From Hexactinellida sp. DTS-2022 (taxonomy: Eukaryota; Porifera; Hexactinellida): DNA of 64,000 bases. A model generated the notes under the pieces. It saw nothing but the letters and a program-made list of their open reading frames with translations. It made no database searches and was not told where the DNA came from. Of the stretch, positions 10,136-22,559 are shown one piece after another. The stretch lies in the NCBI GenBank assembly GCA_028753945.1, contig JAPNXP010000005.1, positions 1,736,001-1,800,000 of the forward strand, written 5' to 3'. The position numbers and the translations under genes were made by a program. The stretch's first letter is position 1, and each line of letters opens with the position of its first letter.

Positions 10136-12010
10136 ATGGCCACTTCTAAACGTATTGATCTTGATCTTCATGATAAGGTTAAATTCATACCTGCCAACCG
10201 TACAGGGATTCCCTGTACAGTACAGGGATTTAACCATTTTGCTGTTCTGTACAGGGAATTATTACATTTTACAGGGATTTTAAGTCGGGACAAAATTAAT
10301 GATTGTAAGTAAATACACCTAAAAATGTCTTTACTCTCAAAATGTAGCATTTTGTTAAAGTAACAATTCCTAATCAAGCGTATAGTGTTTGTCTCGCTCA
10401 TGTAGGGAAATTTCCCTACATGAGCGAGACAAAAAATTTCGGTGTACAGGGATTTTGCCAATGTACAGGGGAAAATTGGAGCTCCGTACAGGGATACGAC
10501 TCAAATAGGTTGGCAGGTATGTAAATTATTAAGAGAGTTCGAAGTCTCCGGTGTTACTCAAACGAGCATTGCACTATAGTACGGAGTTTCAAAGTCCCAA
10601 GTATCTCGGTTAGTTGCATTAAAATGTACAATTTTTGATCAATTTGAAGAGGGCAATAAGAAGCGCAAACGCCAGAGAAGTGGGAAAGAAGAAATTATTG
10701 ACAATGCTTTATTCGTGTGGCTTCAACAAAAGTTGACTCAAGGTGCACGTTTATCAGGGATAATTTTAAAACAAAAGGCCACTGAAATTGCTGCTGCTAT
10801 TGGTTCAGTGTTTATTTCTTCTGATGGTTGGCTTGCACGTTGGAAACTACGCCATAGTATAATATATAAACAAGAACAAGGAGAGAAACAGGATACTAAT
10901 GTACAAAGGGCAGAAGATTGGATAAGCATTGTCCTTCCCACCATTATGGAGGACTTCAGTAATGAAGACATATTCAATGCTGACGAAACCGGCTTGTATT
11001 TTCGATGTTTTCCAGACAAAGGATATAGTATCCGAGCTGATGATTTACTAGGTGGGAAGGCAAAATATAGAGTTACAGTGACGCTTTGCGCAAATATGAG
11101 TGGGTCGGAGAAGATTCCTTTACTTGTGATTGGGAAAAGTAAGCGTCCACGCTCATTCCCTAATTACTTGTCAAAACTACCTGTTCAATACCAAACATCC
11201 AAAGTAGCTTGGATGACCGGGTTTATCTTCGAACAATGGTTAAAAAATTGGGATAATACACTTAGATCGAAAAAGAGGAAAATATGTTTGTTAGTTGACA
11301 ACTGCTCTGCTCACTCCAAGACCGTTTCATTGACCAATATTGTTCTAAAGTTTTTACCAGCAAACACCACTAGTATAATGCAGCCTATGGATGGATATGG
11401 GTGTTATAAAAAATTGGAAGGCTCATTACAAAAGTAGATTAAACTCCAGGATTATTAATGCAATGGACTCTGATCTCAGCTTACGTGCACTTGACATAGC
11501 GAAATTAATTAGCCTTTTAGATGCACTTTACATCTCTAAGCTTTCGTGGGATGCTGTAGAGGAGAGAACGATAGCTAAATGTTTTCAAAAAGGTGGATTC
11601 TTGAAAGGTGATCTCATGTCATCATCACATGACAATGCATCTAACGACGATAACATGTTGGATGATGTTTCGCTTCCATCCAACATGTTCCCTAGAAGAA
11701 TTTGAGAACTTCACAGATATGGATAATAATATCCCAGTTAATGGGGAGTTGTCGGATGAAGAATTGCTGGAAATTTCACGATAGAAAAGTAAATGTGATT
11801 CTGAAAGTGATGCCGATGACGAATGTGAAAACCCTCAGCTCTCACTAACACAAAAGAAACAAATGGTTGATTATTTGCGAATATTCATCCAGTACAATGG
11901 TATGGATTATTCATTTCCCATTTTCCATCTGATTGAAAAAAAGTTCATGTTGAAGCTATCAACGCAAAAAACAAACCTCAATGAACTCTTTCTTAGTCTA
12001 ATAATGAGTT
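10136..12010 (+). pseudogene. Tigger/pogo DDE transposase, interrupted by a MITE and by mutations
   Basis: Starts at ATG 10136 (MATSKRIDLDLHDKVKFI), is interrupted at 10190-10517, and resumes from 10520 as CKLLREFEVSGVTQTSIA, then YGVSKSQVSR: the N-terminal helix-turn-helix of the family. The second part of the DNA-binding region follows, then the catalytic core with ADETGLYF, LLVDNCSAH and MQPMD, giving the DDD set. Lesions: TAG at 10577-10579, a 4-bp duplication near 11390 (atggatgg) that shifts the frame just after QPMD, another shift near 11690, and a stop near 11782. After the first shift the frame continues MGVIKNWKAHYKSRL. The intron-free layout and size fit Tigger. Not functional as it stands. 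Confidence 0.88.
10190..10517. mobile_element. MITE with TA target duplication inside the Tigger gene
   Basis: Ends CCTGCCAACC / GGTTGGCAGG, flanked by TA (10188-10189, 10518-10519). Removing it with one TA joins ...KVKFI to CKLLREF in frame. It contains a near-perfect 40-bp palindrome centred about 10411 (gtctcgctcatgtagg) and repeated tacaggga words. A relic of the same family lies at 47901-48030. Confidence 0.88.
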
Positions 12011-12531
12011 AGTAGTTAGTATACTAGTTAGTAGATAGTATACTGTATGGGTAAAATACATTTTCTATGTCCTATGGTTTATTAATGTTCTTCAGGGTGA
12101 TGATGACCCAGTATTTATCTATATTATTAAGAAAGCTTGGTCCGTCCGTCCGCCCCTGTAACTATTTGCTACATTACCCGATCCTGACGAAATAAATATC
12201 AATCGAAAGCTATTCCAAGGGAGACCTCGGGAAATATACTGGGTTCCACTAAAAGGTGTTAGTTCCAGAATTACACGGCATTTTGTGTTTACGTACTAAT
12301 GTGCATATATAAGCCTATTGTTAAAGGTCTAATCCTATTGGCTATGCTAACTGGGATACTAATCCTATTGGTTATTGACAGCTGTATTGTCATTGATCCT
12401 ATTGGTTATTGACAGCTGGAATGTTATTAGTCCTATTGGTTACTGCCAGCTGGGTGGCCTATAAATACAACAATAAATCACGACATTATACAACATAAAT
12501 CACTCATCATTTTTACACAAATCACAATATC

Positions 12532-15500
12532 ATGGAACGGACTCTTGAATCAGAAAGGTCACAATCTCCACCCGCACACCGTCGCCGGATAGATCATTCA
12601 TGTCTACCTCGCCCCAGAAATCAATCTGAGAAAAAGCGGCTAAATTCGGAGAGTAGGCAGCAGCGCAGGTTGTTAACGAAGCAAAATACAACAGTCGCTT
12701 CCAGAGAACAAAATGCTCTGCAACACCGTACACATTACGAGACGCGCAGGACGAAGAATCTACACTCGCTATCCGAGAACAAAACGCTCTGCAACATCGT
12801 AATGCGCGAGACGCGCAGGACGAAGAATCTTCACTCGCTATCCGAGAACAAAACGCTCTGCAACATCGTAATGCGCGAGACGCGCAGGACGAAGATAAAA
12901 CGCGTGTAGCTAGAGTTGCTAATGCATCGCAGCACAGAGTTGAGAGGGAAGCTCGACTAGCACGCTTGATAGCCCAGGAGTCTGTCGGTGATATTGCTCC
13001 CGAGCTCCGAGAAGAAGAATCCGACGAACAGCGGGAACATCATGTGGCTCAGATAGAAACGGATACGTCCATGCAGGCAGCTGAGCTTCTACCAGAACAG
13101 CTCAACGCCCGTCAGCGCGCGAAACAGAGGCTGCGACGTGAGGATGCTGCAGCACACGCTGGGCGCACCCATCAACGCTACCAGCGTCACCTTAGATGCG
13201 CACGTCAGGCTGATCTCGACAACTTCGTGGAGAACTTTGTGCAAATTCGTCACTCCTGCTGCGAATTTCAGAAACGCTGTAGTCACTGTGGAGCCTTTAT
13301 GTGGATAGGAGTTCGGATCAGCAATAGCAGTATCTCTCGCCCACAGTTCGGGGAAGCCTGCTGTCTGTCAGGCTCAATCCAAATTCCTCTGATTCCCGAG
13401 CCTCCGAAACTTCTGCATCAACTGCTTACTGAGCAAACCCCGCGCGGCCGAAATTTCCGATTGCATATCCGGAAGTACAATTCCGCAATGGCGATGGCTA
13501 CCATGGGGGCGACAGAGCAAGTGATTCCTGGAGCTGGGTTGCAATCATATCGAGTTCATGGTACTGTTTCCCGGCTCATCGGCCCATTCCATCCGACGAG
13601 GGCAATGCTCCGCGAGCATACCAGAGCTATTTTTACGACCCGGAGCTCTCCACGCAACACCAGATGCATGCCATGCCTAGAAATACCGCCTGCGATGTCA
13701 GCGCGTCTCTCATCCGCCAGCTAAACGAGATGCTTCGACAGAGCAACCCTTATCTGCAATCTTTCCTGGCTGTACATGAGATGGTCGATCAGGGGCTCAT
13801 CAATCCCCAAGAGGTCCATATGGCTATTCACGCAGACAAGCACCCGTCAGAAGCACATCGTGGTCTGTATAACGGGCCAAATCCTAACTCTGAGCTGGCG
13901 ATCATCATGCCCGGCCTGGGGGAAGAGCCAACTTCAAGGATGGTTGTACTGCAGCATCGCAATCCGAACCAAGAAAACCTTGGGCTGCGAGTACTAAACG
14001 AAACTCACCGTAGTTACGACCCTCTTCAGTATGTTCTCCTCGCCCCCCATGGCACTGACGGTTGGCATCTGGGGATCCCATCTGTTCATCCTGGCCGGTA
14101 CAGGCAAGCTGTGAGCGCGTTGGAATTCTACCGCTTCCGCATTCAGAAGCGAGACGAGTTCAATCCTCTCCTGTATGGCGGACTGCTGTTCCAGCAGTAC
14201 CTCACTGACATGTGGGCAAAGATTGAGTCCTCGCGAATCGAATGGCACTCCAGCAACCAGGATAAGCTTCGTGCGGATCTGTATCGTGGCTTGGTGGATG
14301 CAGTATCTGCGGGGGATGGTGACAAGGCAGGAAGGCGTGTCATTCTCCCTTCTTCGTTCACTGGCGGACCTCGCCACATGATGGGCCTGTATCAAGACGC
14401 GATGGCAATTGTTCGTAGGTTCGGGAAGCCCCATCTGTTCGTGACCTTCACATGTAATCCGATGTGGCCGGGAATCCAGAAAGCGCTGGAGCCGGGACAA
14501 ATGGCTGTGGATCGTGGCGACATCGTATCCAGGGTGTTCGGACTCAAGAAGGATGCTCTGATGGACGACATTCGTAACGGCGCCTTCGGCCCGCTGGCAG
14601 CTCAGTGAGCTCACTGTTACACAATTGAGTTCCAGAAGCGTGGCCTACCTCACGCTCACATGCTGTTCATACTGGCTGAAGAAGAAGACGCTTGGGTTGA
14701 GACTATAGACAGGCTGATCGCGGCCGAGATCCCCGATCGGAATACTCAAAAGGAGCTCTACGGCACTGTTACCCGCTGCATGATACACGGTCCATGCAAG
14801 CCGGATGATGCCTGCATGCGGGACGGGAAGTGCAGCAAGGGGTTTCCAAAGGAGTTCTGCGCCGAAACAGTGATCGGGAAGGATTGTTATCCTCATTATC
14901 GTCGACGTATGCCAGGCATCGACGGGGGCCGCACCGCTACTCTTCGCGACCGATCAGATGGTGCTCAGTCGGGTGCCACGGTGGAAGTGACTAACCAATG
15001 GGTGGTTCCGTATAACCCTTACCTGTCCTTACGGTATGACGCACATTAACGTCGAGTACTGCAGTAGCATCAAGGCAGTAAAGTACCTCTACAAATACGT
15101 GTTCAAAGGGCACGACATGGCTACCATAACGTTGGGCCACGACCAACAAGAGAGGGTACAGTTCGACATCAACGGGGCTATTCAAGGAAGCGATCGCCTG
15201 GCTGCTATAAATGAGCCGAACGAGTATATTAACTCTCGATACATTGGCTCGATTGAGGCTGCCTGGCGACTCCTAGGCCTGAAAATGCATGACCGCTATC
15301 CAGCTGTTTTACGCCTCACCGTGCATCTCCCTAGAGGTCAGTTGGTATACTTCCAGGAAGGTGAAGCTTTGCAGACGGCGCAAGCAGGGGAGCCTCACAC
15401 TCAACTGATGGCATTCTTTGATGCAAACACCGATGCACACCCTGATCACGTCATCACCCGAGTTAAGCTTTACCAGGACTTCCCAGAGATGTTCACCTGG

Positions 15501-16049
15501 GATAAGAAATTAAAAAAGTGGAGTCTGAGGCGTGGGGGACGCGGGGCAACGATTGGTCGCATGTACAACGTGCATCCGAGCGAAGGAGAGCGCTTCTACT
15601 TTCGTATACTTCTCACGCACGTGCGTGGCGCAAAAAGTTTCATCGAGCTTCGGACTGTTGATGGTCATGCCCCGTGTGAGACCTTCAAGGAAGCCTGTCG
15701 TCTGCTCGGGCTGCTTGATGATGACAGCGAGTGGGACACGTGCCTTCAAGAGGCTGCTACTCACACCAGTCCGCAGCTTATAAGACAGTTGTTCGTATCG
15801 ATACTCCTATTCTGCGAGCCAACTGATGTACCTGCTATCCTCGAGGCTCATTCGGATGCAATGACAGAGGACCGATTCCGGACGAGACAACCTGATCTTC
15901 CTGTTGATCGAGTACTGCATGGAGCCAGGCAGTCTCTTCTACACGACCTACAGCGCCGACTGAATGCCAACAATAGCAGTTTGTCTGCATTTCACTTGCT
16001 TGATCCCGAAGCTGCACGGCCGCCTCTCCCTCTGGATGGTGACAACTGA
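12532..16049 (+). pseudogene. Helitron Rep part (HUH/Y2 nickase) with N-terminal region, frameshifted
   Basis: Rolling-circle nickase half of the Helitron protein. An N-terminal Arg/Glu-rich region with 69-bp repeats leads into a Cys/His-rich segment (HSCCEFQKRCSHCGAFMW, about 13250) and the helitron-like N-terminal domain (EPPKLLHQLL, RVHGTVSRLIG). Next come FVTFTCNPMWP (about 14440), the HUH motif GLPHAHMLF (about 14645), a Cys cluster (CMIHGPC...C...GKCSKGFPKEF) and the tyrosine motif KYLYKYVFKG (about 15090). Breaks seen: shift near 13590, TGA at 14606-14608 just before the HUH block, shift near 15040. The protein should continue into the helicase; the frame changes near 16040. ATG 12532 is chosen as the first Met after the AT-rich leader. 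Confidence 0.9.
12704..12900 (+). repeat. 69-71-bp coding tandem repeat, about 2.8 copies
   Basis: Copies start at 12704, 12775 and 12844 (gagaacaaaa...). Each encodes about 23 residues (EQNALQHRNARDAQDE...) in the Helitron N-terminal region. Confidence 0.8.
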
Positions 16050-17624
16050 CAATGACGAATTCACAGAAGAAGTCCAGGAGCGGCTACGTAATGAGGTAAC
16101 CGCCAGGGAAGAGTCCCTCACGCCCGACCAACGTATTGCATACGACATACTGAAGGGAAAGATCGAACGGAACGAATGCGGTATTGTGTTTATCGACGCC
16201 CCCGGTGGGACTGGCAAGACGTACCTGCTTAACCTGTTGCTCATGTACTCCACACTCAATGGAAAGTTGACACTGGCCACTGCGAGCTCTGGGATTGCAG
16301 CCACTCTATTGAAAAATGGCACTACAGCTCACAGCGCTTTCAAGCTTCCTATTCCCGCAAATGGAATCTCAATGTGCGGCTTCAAACGGATTGATGCAGC
16401 CGGGAGGCGAATTCGAGAGGCATCTATCTTGGTGTGGGATGAAGCCCCCATCAGCACCGCTGGAATTTGGAGGCCTTAGACCGCTCTGTGCGCGATGCAA
16501 TGAAGAAGTCGGGTCAACCCATGCCCCTGCAGCCGTTCGGAGGGAAGCTGCTCATTCTCAGCGGTGACTTCCGTCAGCTTCTGCCTGTGGTGAAGCGTGG
16601 AGTGCGAGCCCAGATCGTCACCGCTTGCATCACGAAGTCTGAGCGACTGTGGTCGCAGACGCAGATTATTCGCTTAACGACTAACATGAGGTGCGAGCGC
16701 CTGCTGCGCCGCGGCGATCCGGCATCTGTTCCCAGATCCAGGAGTACGCAGACTGGCTGATTCGGCTCGGTGAGGGACGGATCCCTGTAGCTGCAGGCTT
16801 AGGCCCAAATTCCAACATTGTGGCTTTCCCGCGCGAGCTCATCCTGCAGGCCGAGATTAACGGACAGAGCGAGGCCGACATGCTGATCGACCACGTGTAC
16901 GCGGGGATCGAGGAAACGGCCAACCACACTAACCCTGAATGGTATGCTGAGCGTGGTATTCTCGGAGGGACCAACAAAGTTATAGATGACATGAACCTCA
17001 AGGTACTCAGTCGGCTGCCCGGCGAGGAGGTGATCCTGCTAAGCGCAGACTCTGTGGCTGAATCAGAGCAGCAGATGGCGATCCCAACAGAGTTTCTTAA
17101 CACCCTCACTCCATCCGGGATCCCACCTCACGAGCTGCGGCTGAAGGTGAACGCTCCTATCATGCTCCTGCGGAACATGAGCCCCAAAAACGGCCATTGT
17201 AATGGCACACGATACATCATCACAGCCATCCATGGCACTCGGCTGATTGAAGCGAGAATAATCAGCGGTGACCATGCACCAAACAGCATCCTCATTCCTC
17301 GCATTCCAATGCAGCCCTCTGACAATGACTTTCCATTCACTCTGAAAAGGCGCCAGTTCCCTGTGCGGCCATGTTTTTTGCATGACGGTCAATAAAAGTC
17401 AGGGGCAGAGTTTCAAGCGTGCGGGCGTATATTTGCCAAAGCCCCTCTTCACACATGTACAATTGTATGTAGCTGCATCTCGCGTTGGTGACCCGAGGGC
17501 CATCCGATTTGTAATTAACCAGGCTTCATACAAACCGCTGATGGCAAAGACAGGGAGTAAGCGTGCCATACATATGGATCATAAATATACCACGAATATT
17601 GTATATCGTGAAGTATTTAATTAA
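16050..17624 (+). pseudogene. Helitron Pif1-like helicase part, frameshifted
   Basis: Superfamily 1 helicase half. Walker A is in IDAPGGTGKTYLLNL (about 16195), Walker B in LVWDEAP (about 16430). Then follow LILSGDFRQLLPVV (about 16550), LTTNMR (about 16675), a long middle region with VKVNAPIMLLRN-like text (LRLKVNAPIMLLRNMSPKNG), and the C-terminal NKSQGQSFKRAGVYL and LYVAASRVGDP motifs in 17382-17624. Frame changes occur near 16470, 16700 and 17385, so no intact enzyme is encoded. The C-terminal end at 17624 is followed by an AT-rich tail and the Helitron 3' hairpin. Confidence 0.9.
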
Positions 17625-17770
17625 TATATCTAACCTGTAATCAATAGCATTATAAACAACAATGATTTGCTTTACATTCCAATAATAGGCAAGAATAGTA
17701 GAATTGGGAGTCGCCCCATCCCGTTTTTCCGGCTTATTTATTATAATGCATTCGGTTAATGGTGACTAAT

Positions 17771-17799
17771 TCGTCGCATGGCGACGGGTCACTGGCTAG
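17771..17799 (+). other. Helitron 3' terminal hairpin and CTAG end
   Basis: cgtcgcatggcgacg forms a short stem, and CTAG follows about ten bases later. In Helitrons this hairpin marks the end of rolling-circle transposition. Confidence 0.8.
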
Positions 17800-17893
17800 T
17801 ATTATATTGTATAAATCGGTTAATCGGGACAATCGGTTAATTGGGACAAAACGCTGACTCCCGAGCTGTCCCGATTAAGCGGCTTCCACTATA

Positions 17894-19439
17894 CATTGTG
17901 TCGTTTGGGATTTGGATATCGATTTGAATATGTATTTTAATTACTTTACGTGATGTCGAATTTCAAATGAAGATTTTTTTATCCAAAATCCAAAAACTCA
18001 TGAACTAATCTAAGTTGAATAAATCCCTATTGATACAACATGTAGCTTAACGCGATCTATCTGGGTTTTTTTATTCTAAGATCAAAATTGACAAAATCAC
18101 ATCCACCGCAAGTCTTAAAATAATTGTTTTGAGATATAGGCTTTTGAAAAAAGATTATAGAATTATTTATTCTTTGATCGAGGCGACCAAAGTGTGTCAA
18201 ACTGGAAGATCATAGGGATCTTTCTTAGAAATTTACTGAGAGTACACATGGGTATCCATACAAGCCAAAATGCAATAAAAACGAAATAGACAATAGTTTG
18301 GATTTTATCTAAATTTTGGATGAACCTTAAATTTAGAAGATTTAGCATTTTAGATAGAGTTATGCTCGATGGAGATTTAGTTATGTAGTTTCTTTTTAAA
18401 TTAATATAATGTTAGAAGCTTATCTTGTGTTTTTCTTTTGGGGTATGAAGAGCAAAATTATTTTACATCCTAAATAAAGTTCATATTTAGCGAGGAATAG
18501 TGAAGCTGGGCTCTCAAAAGTGGAGATTACCCAGAAAAGGTTAAGTAACTCTGCTCTATATTATTCAATCTCGGTTGTGTTTTTGTGTGTTTGTCCAGAT
18601 TGTATTAAAGTGTTGGGGGAATAGAAACCGTATTTATTAATGAGAAAGCGACTAACTTCAAAATGTTATAATACTTGGTAAATGGTGATTTCATATGCTG
18701 ATTTCAAATTTGGCATTTATAAATTAATATTATGAATATTTATTGTTGTTGGACTTAGCAAAATTAGGCAAACAAATCCTGCAAATCAAATGAACCCAGA
18801 AGTTTTCTTTCAACTGGTATTATAGGTAAACAAGTATGCTGGTTAAGAAATTGAAGCGTATAAATTTCCGATAAGACAAGTAGTATATTAGTATAGTATA
18901 GTTGTTGTTATTATTGTTGTTTACAAAGTGAAGTAAACAAATCTATTGACATTCAAAATGAACCTACGTATAGACTAAACTCCAAACGTTAGAAAAGGTA
19001 AATCTTTATTGTCATATATATATTTTATTGAATGTGTGTGTGTGTGTGATAACTTATATAATGTGTTTGTTTGTTTGTTTGTTTGTTTGTTTGTTTGTCC
19101 AGAATTAATTGAGAAGCTATAAGTCCCAAAAAGCTGAAAATTTGTAAACAGGAGTAAATCATGCTCTTTGACAACGATCTATTGGTTTTTGAAGAGAAAT
19201 ATTAGCGTTTTCTCGCTATACTTCATTTAATTAGTATAAATAGACTGTGCATAGTCGGAACATTTTCTGAGGCTGCAATATGTTTGAGTGAAAATATATC
19301 CATCTAAATAATCAATCATATGTGTATTCTATTACATGTTTTTATTTTAGTATTATATAAGTTATCACTGTGACGACTATAGTATAGTATAGTGGCCCAG
19401 TTATAATCTTACTGCCTTGGTTATTATTAGACCGTAGAT
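17894..19439. other. AT-rich sequence, nothing recognised apart from microsatellites
   Basis: No coding motif on either strand. Simple repeats at 19034-19098. Confidence 0.5.
19034..19098. repeat. (TG)n and (TTTG)n microsatellites
   Basis: About seven TG units at 19034-19048 and about eight TTTG units at 19064-19098. Confidence 0.9.
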
Positions 19440-20522
19440 CGTACACAGAACAGAGTTTAATTAGCTATGAACTGAAATTTTCAGGACAGGTGTCTCATGG
19501 GTTACAGATGTGCACCTGGGGTTACGATTTATTGATTTCGACTTGGGAAAATTTTTAACGGGACTTTAGCTTCTTTTGTCCCATAAGAAAATAAATGCAA
19601 TAACATGAAAAAATTTAGAATCATTAGTATCAGAAAAGTATTTTGCATTTGACAGCTCTTCACGATTTTTTAATCGATCCTAATTTTCCTGATAATTATG
19701 CTCAAAGTTGCCACAATTCACCCTTAACTTTCTAAAATCTTAAATTCATTAATATTCAATTATTCAATTATTTCGTGGTTTCGATGAAGGTCTACTAGTT
19801 ATGAATAATTCAATTAGATTCAGTGTTATTTCGATTCTAGTTATTGTTGATATTATAAATTTATAATTACAATAAAGAATTTTAGTATATATGAATATTT
19901 GATTTACATTCAATAGCTATTACTATACAAATCAATTTCTGATATCATAGTTACAATAAAGTATTCTATTTATATGAATAATTCAATTTGATTCAATAGC
20001 TAATACTATATAAATCGATCTCTAAAACATAGTTGTATTAAAGAATTCTCCTACATGAAAATTGTATTTCACTTAACAGTTATTCAATTTTTGAAGATTT
20101 CTGATATTCAAACAATGGACTAAATAAAATATAATTAAGGAATTTCTTTGACTAAATTCACCGTGGATAATATTGACAAAATAATTAAATTTTGTAAATA
20201 ATTTATAATTTACAGGATTGCATACAGGTTTTTAGGTCAGGGAGGGCAAATGGGGTTGGTTAAAGAAATAAGGGGGGCGAAGCCCATCCAACTAAGGGGG
20301 AAAAAGGCAGCCCAGGGAGGGCAAAAGGAAACCCATGGGCGAAAGCCCCCCCCGCCCCCCCCCCCAAATGCAGCCCAGATTTATACATACGTATAAAATA
20401 ATTGCCATTATTTTCAAAGATGTTTCAGAAAATAACTTCAAATTAATCGATCGTTCCTTGTTGCTCGTCACCACTTGGGAAATGGTTGTTGAGACATTGA
20501 GGGATTGATGACATGGCTAAAA

Positions 20523-20641
20523 AATCCAAAATTGCAGCCTGTGCCGAAGGTATTTCCCATTGGAGGCACTACTAGTTACCCAACCTCCAAATATAGTGCC
20601 TCCAAAGGGAAATGCGTCGGCACAGGCTGCAATTTTGGATT
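20523..20641. repeat. Hairpin copy A of the satellite unit
   Basis: aatccaaaattgcagcctgt ... acaggctgcaattttggatt; arms about 50 bp, loop near 20580. Confidence 0.88.
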
Positions 20642-21576
20642 ATTTTTCTCCGTGTCGCCTCCCTAGCCAGGAGTGTAAGTGCCAAATGTCTGAAAATCTC
20701 GGGATTGGTGTCTGGTTGTTCATTAATTTGCATCTCGTGGCCCAAATTTTATATTTCAATATTTGGGACACATTTTGAAACCTTTAAGAATTTTTCTGGG
20801 CCATATCTCAAATAATTTTATACTAAACCCCTATTTTTTATTTGGCCATTGGATACACAATAAAATTCTGCGTCTGATAGGTGAATACAAATTTTAAATT
20901 GGGCTTAGCTTGTGCATAATTGAGTCGTTAATTTCTTTGTTTACTAACACTTCCGTTCAATTGAAAGTGTTTAATCTTTAATCTAGTTCTATGGTTTCAA
21001 CTTGTAATAATTATAATGATTCAACTTGTGAGATCGAGTATGCTTCTATTATCTAATTGAAAACCAAGCTTCTATTATCTAATTGAAAACTAAGATTATA
21101 AGAATGGGTCATTATCCATCACTTAATGTGACCCATTTACAGCTATACAATCTGTACACAAATGTCGTACCAAAGTTGTACACAAATGTCTCTGTACACA
21201 AGTGTCTCCCTCCGATTGATTCTATTTCCTTCTGCAAGAATACTCTTGCATTATTAATATAATGACGTAATTAATTAAAATTAATTAAGTCTTTATTTGA
21301 CATATACGTATATATGCTTCCAATTTGTTTACTAGGGGTAATCGAGTGTCCGAAATTGAAATATGGTAGCCAAATTAATTAAATTTACTATTTATGACAA
21401 ATAATTAAACTTAATAAATTTAAGTTGACATTGAAATTAGTGTTTATTAAACTATTAATCATTTTAATAACTTTTTGTACTAATTTGGTAATTAACATTA
21501 ATCTCAGATATAATACAAGATAGATACAAAAGTCTAATTGATCGATTGATCCTTATGACATGTAATACCTCTAAAA

Positions 21577-21775
21577 ATTGGTCTTGACACCTTGAAGGTG
21601 ATAATGACATCGTAAAATCCAAAATTGCAGCCTGTGCCGACGCATGTTCCTTTGGTGGCACTATATTTTGTTGGTTGTTTATTGATAGTGCCTCCAAAGG
21701 AGCATGCTGTCGGCCAAGGCTGCAATTTTGGATTTTTTTTCGCAAAGTCATCAACGCCTCAAGGGGTCAAGAACC
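21577..21775. repeat. Hairpin copy B, arms extended to about 95 bp
   Basis: Same core as copy A. Here the flanks also pair: gtcttgacaccttgaagg on the left with ctcaaggggtcaagaac on the right. This shows that the full foldback unit is about 200 bp. Confidence 0.85.
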
Positions 21776-22439
21776 ATTTTTAATTGGACCGAGTCACAAG
21801 GAACGGTAGATAAATTTGAAGTTTGTTTCTATCATAAACCATCTGAGTTTAATGCCATTCATTCATTATGTATTAATAATAAATTATATTAGCAATGTTA
21901 TCCACGGTGAGTTGTGTTGAGTCAACAAATTCCTATATTATTCTATTTTATTTAATCCATTGTATAGTAATACTACAATTAAATAGAAGCCAGGTGGAAT
22001 TTATAAGTTAAATCAATATAATTATCGCAAGTTGAATCACTAGAGTAGGATTTAACAAGTTAAATCAATATAATTATTACAAGTAGAAACAATGGAATTA
22101 GATTTCACAGTTTTATTGAAATTGAAGTGTTGAGTAAACAAAGGAATTTCAACTCCCATTTATGGCAGAAATTAAACCAATTTTAACAAATTTTCTTCTC
22201 CCATCAGACGCAGAATTTTATGATGAATCTAAATATGAAATAAAATTTGGGGTTTATTAAAACATATTTTGAGTTATGGACCAGACAAATTTTGAAAGGT
22301 GTTAAAGATGTGTCAAAAATTTCTTAGTAAAAATTCGTAACCCCAGGTGCAAATTATACGGTCACCCCGCGACCACATGCCAAGTTTGAGCCTTCATTGT
22401 ATACAGGTGTTGCCAGGTCACCTGCTACGGAGAAATAAA

Positions 22440-22559
22440 AATCCAAAATTGCAGCCTGTGCCGACGCATGGTCCTTTGGTGGCACTATATTTGTTGGTTG
22501 TTTATTGATAGTTCCTCCAAAGGAACATTCTGTCGGCACAGGCTGCAATTTTGGATTTT
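22440..22559. repeat. Hairpin copy C
   Basis: atccaaaattgcagcctgtg ... cacaggctgcaattttggat around a gttggttgtttatt loop. Confidence 0.88.

Larger units (their letters stand above)
12118..17799 (+). mobile_element. Autonomous-type Helitron (Rep/helicase), inserted in the Tigger element
   Basis: The 5' end TCTATATTATTAAGAAAGC follows an A. The 3' end has a GC-rich hairpin then CTAG (17796-17799) followed by T. Length 5682 bp. The coding part is about half GC, while the surroundings are near one third. It encodes Rep and helicase segments in the same direction. Confidence 0.92.
9613..17891 (+). mobile_element. Tigger/pogo-like transposon (TA target), split by a MITE and a Helitron
   Basis: Left end cagtggaagccgcttaatcg preceded by TA (9611-9612). 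The right end is its complement, cgattaagcggcttccacta, followed by TA (17892-17893). Without the inner MITE and Helitron the element is about 2.27 kb, normal for Tigger. The transposase lies in the middle. The last about 90 bp after the Helitron carry the right terminal region, including ggttaatcgggaca repeats. Confidence 0.88.

Noticed and set aside
10168-10461. 97-codon minus-strand frame
   Set aside because: It lies wholly inside the TA MITE and reads through its palindrome; no protein motif.
13994-14614. 206-codon open frame on the minus strand
   Set aside because: It is the antisense of the Helitron Rep; the plus strand carries the HUH and other family motifs. The same applies to the minus frames at 15948-16322 and 16681-17109.
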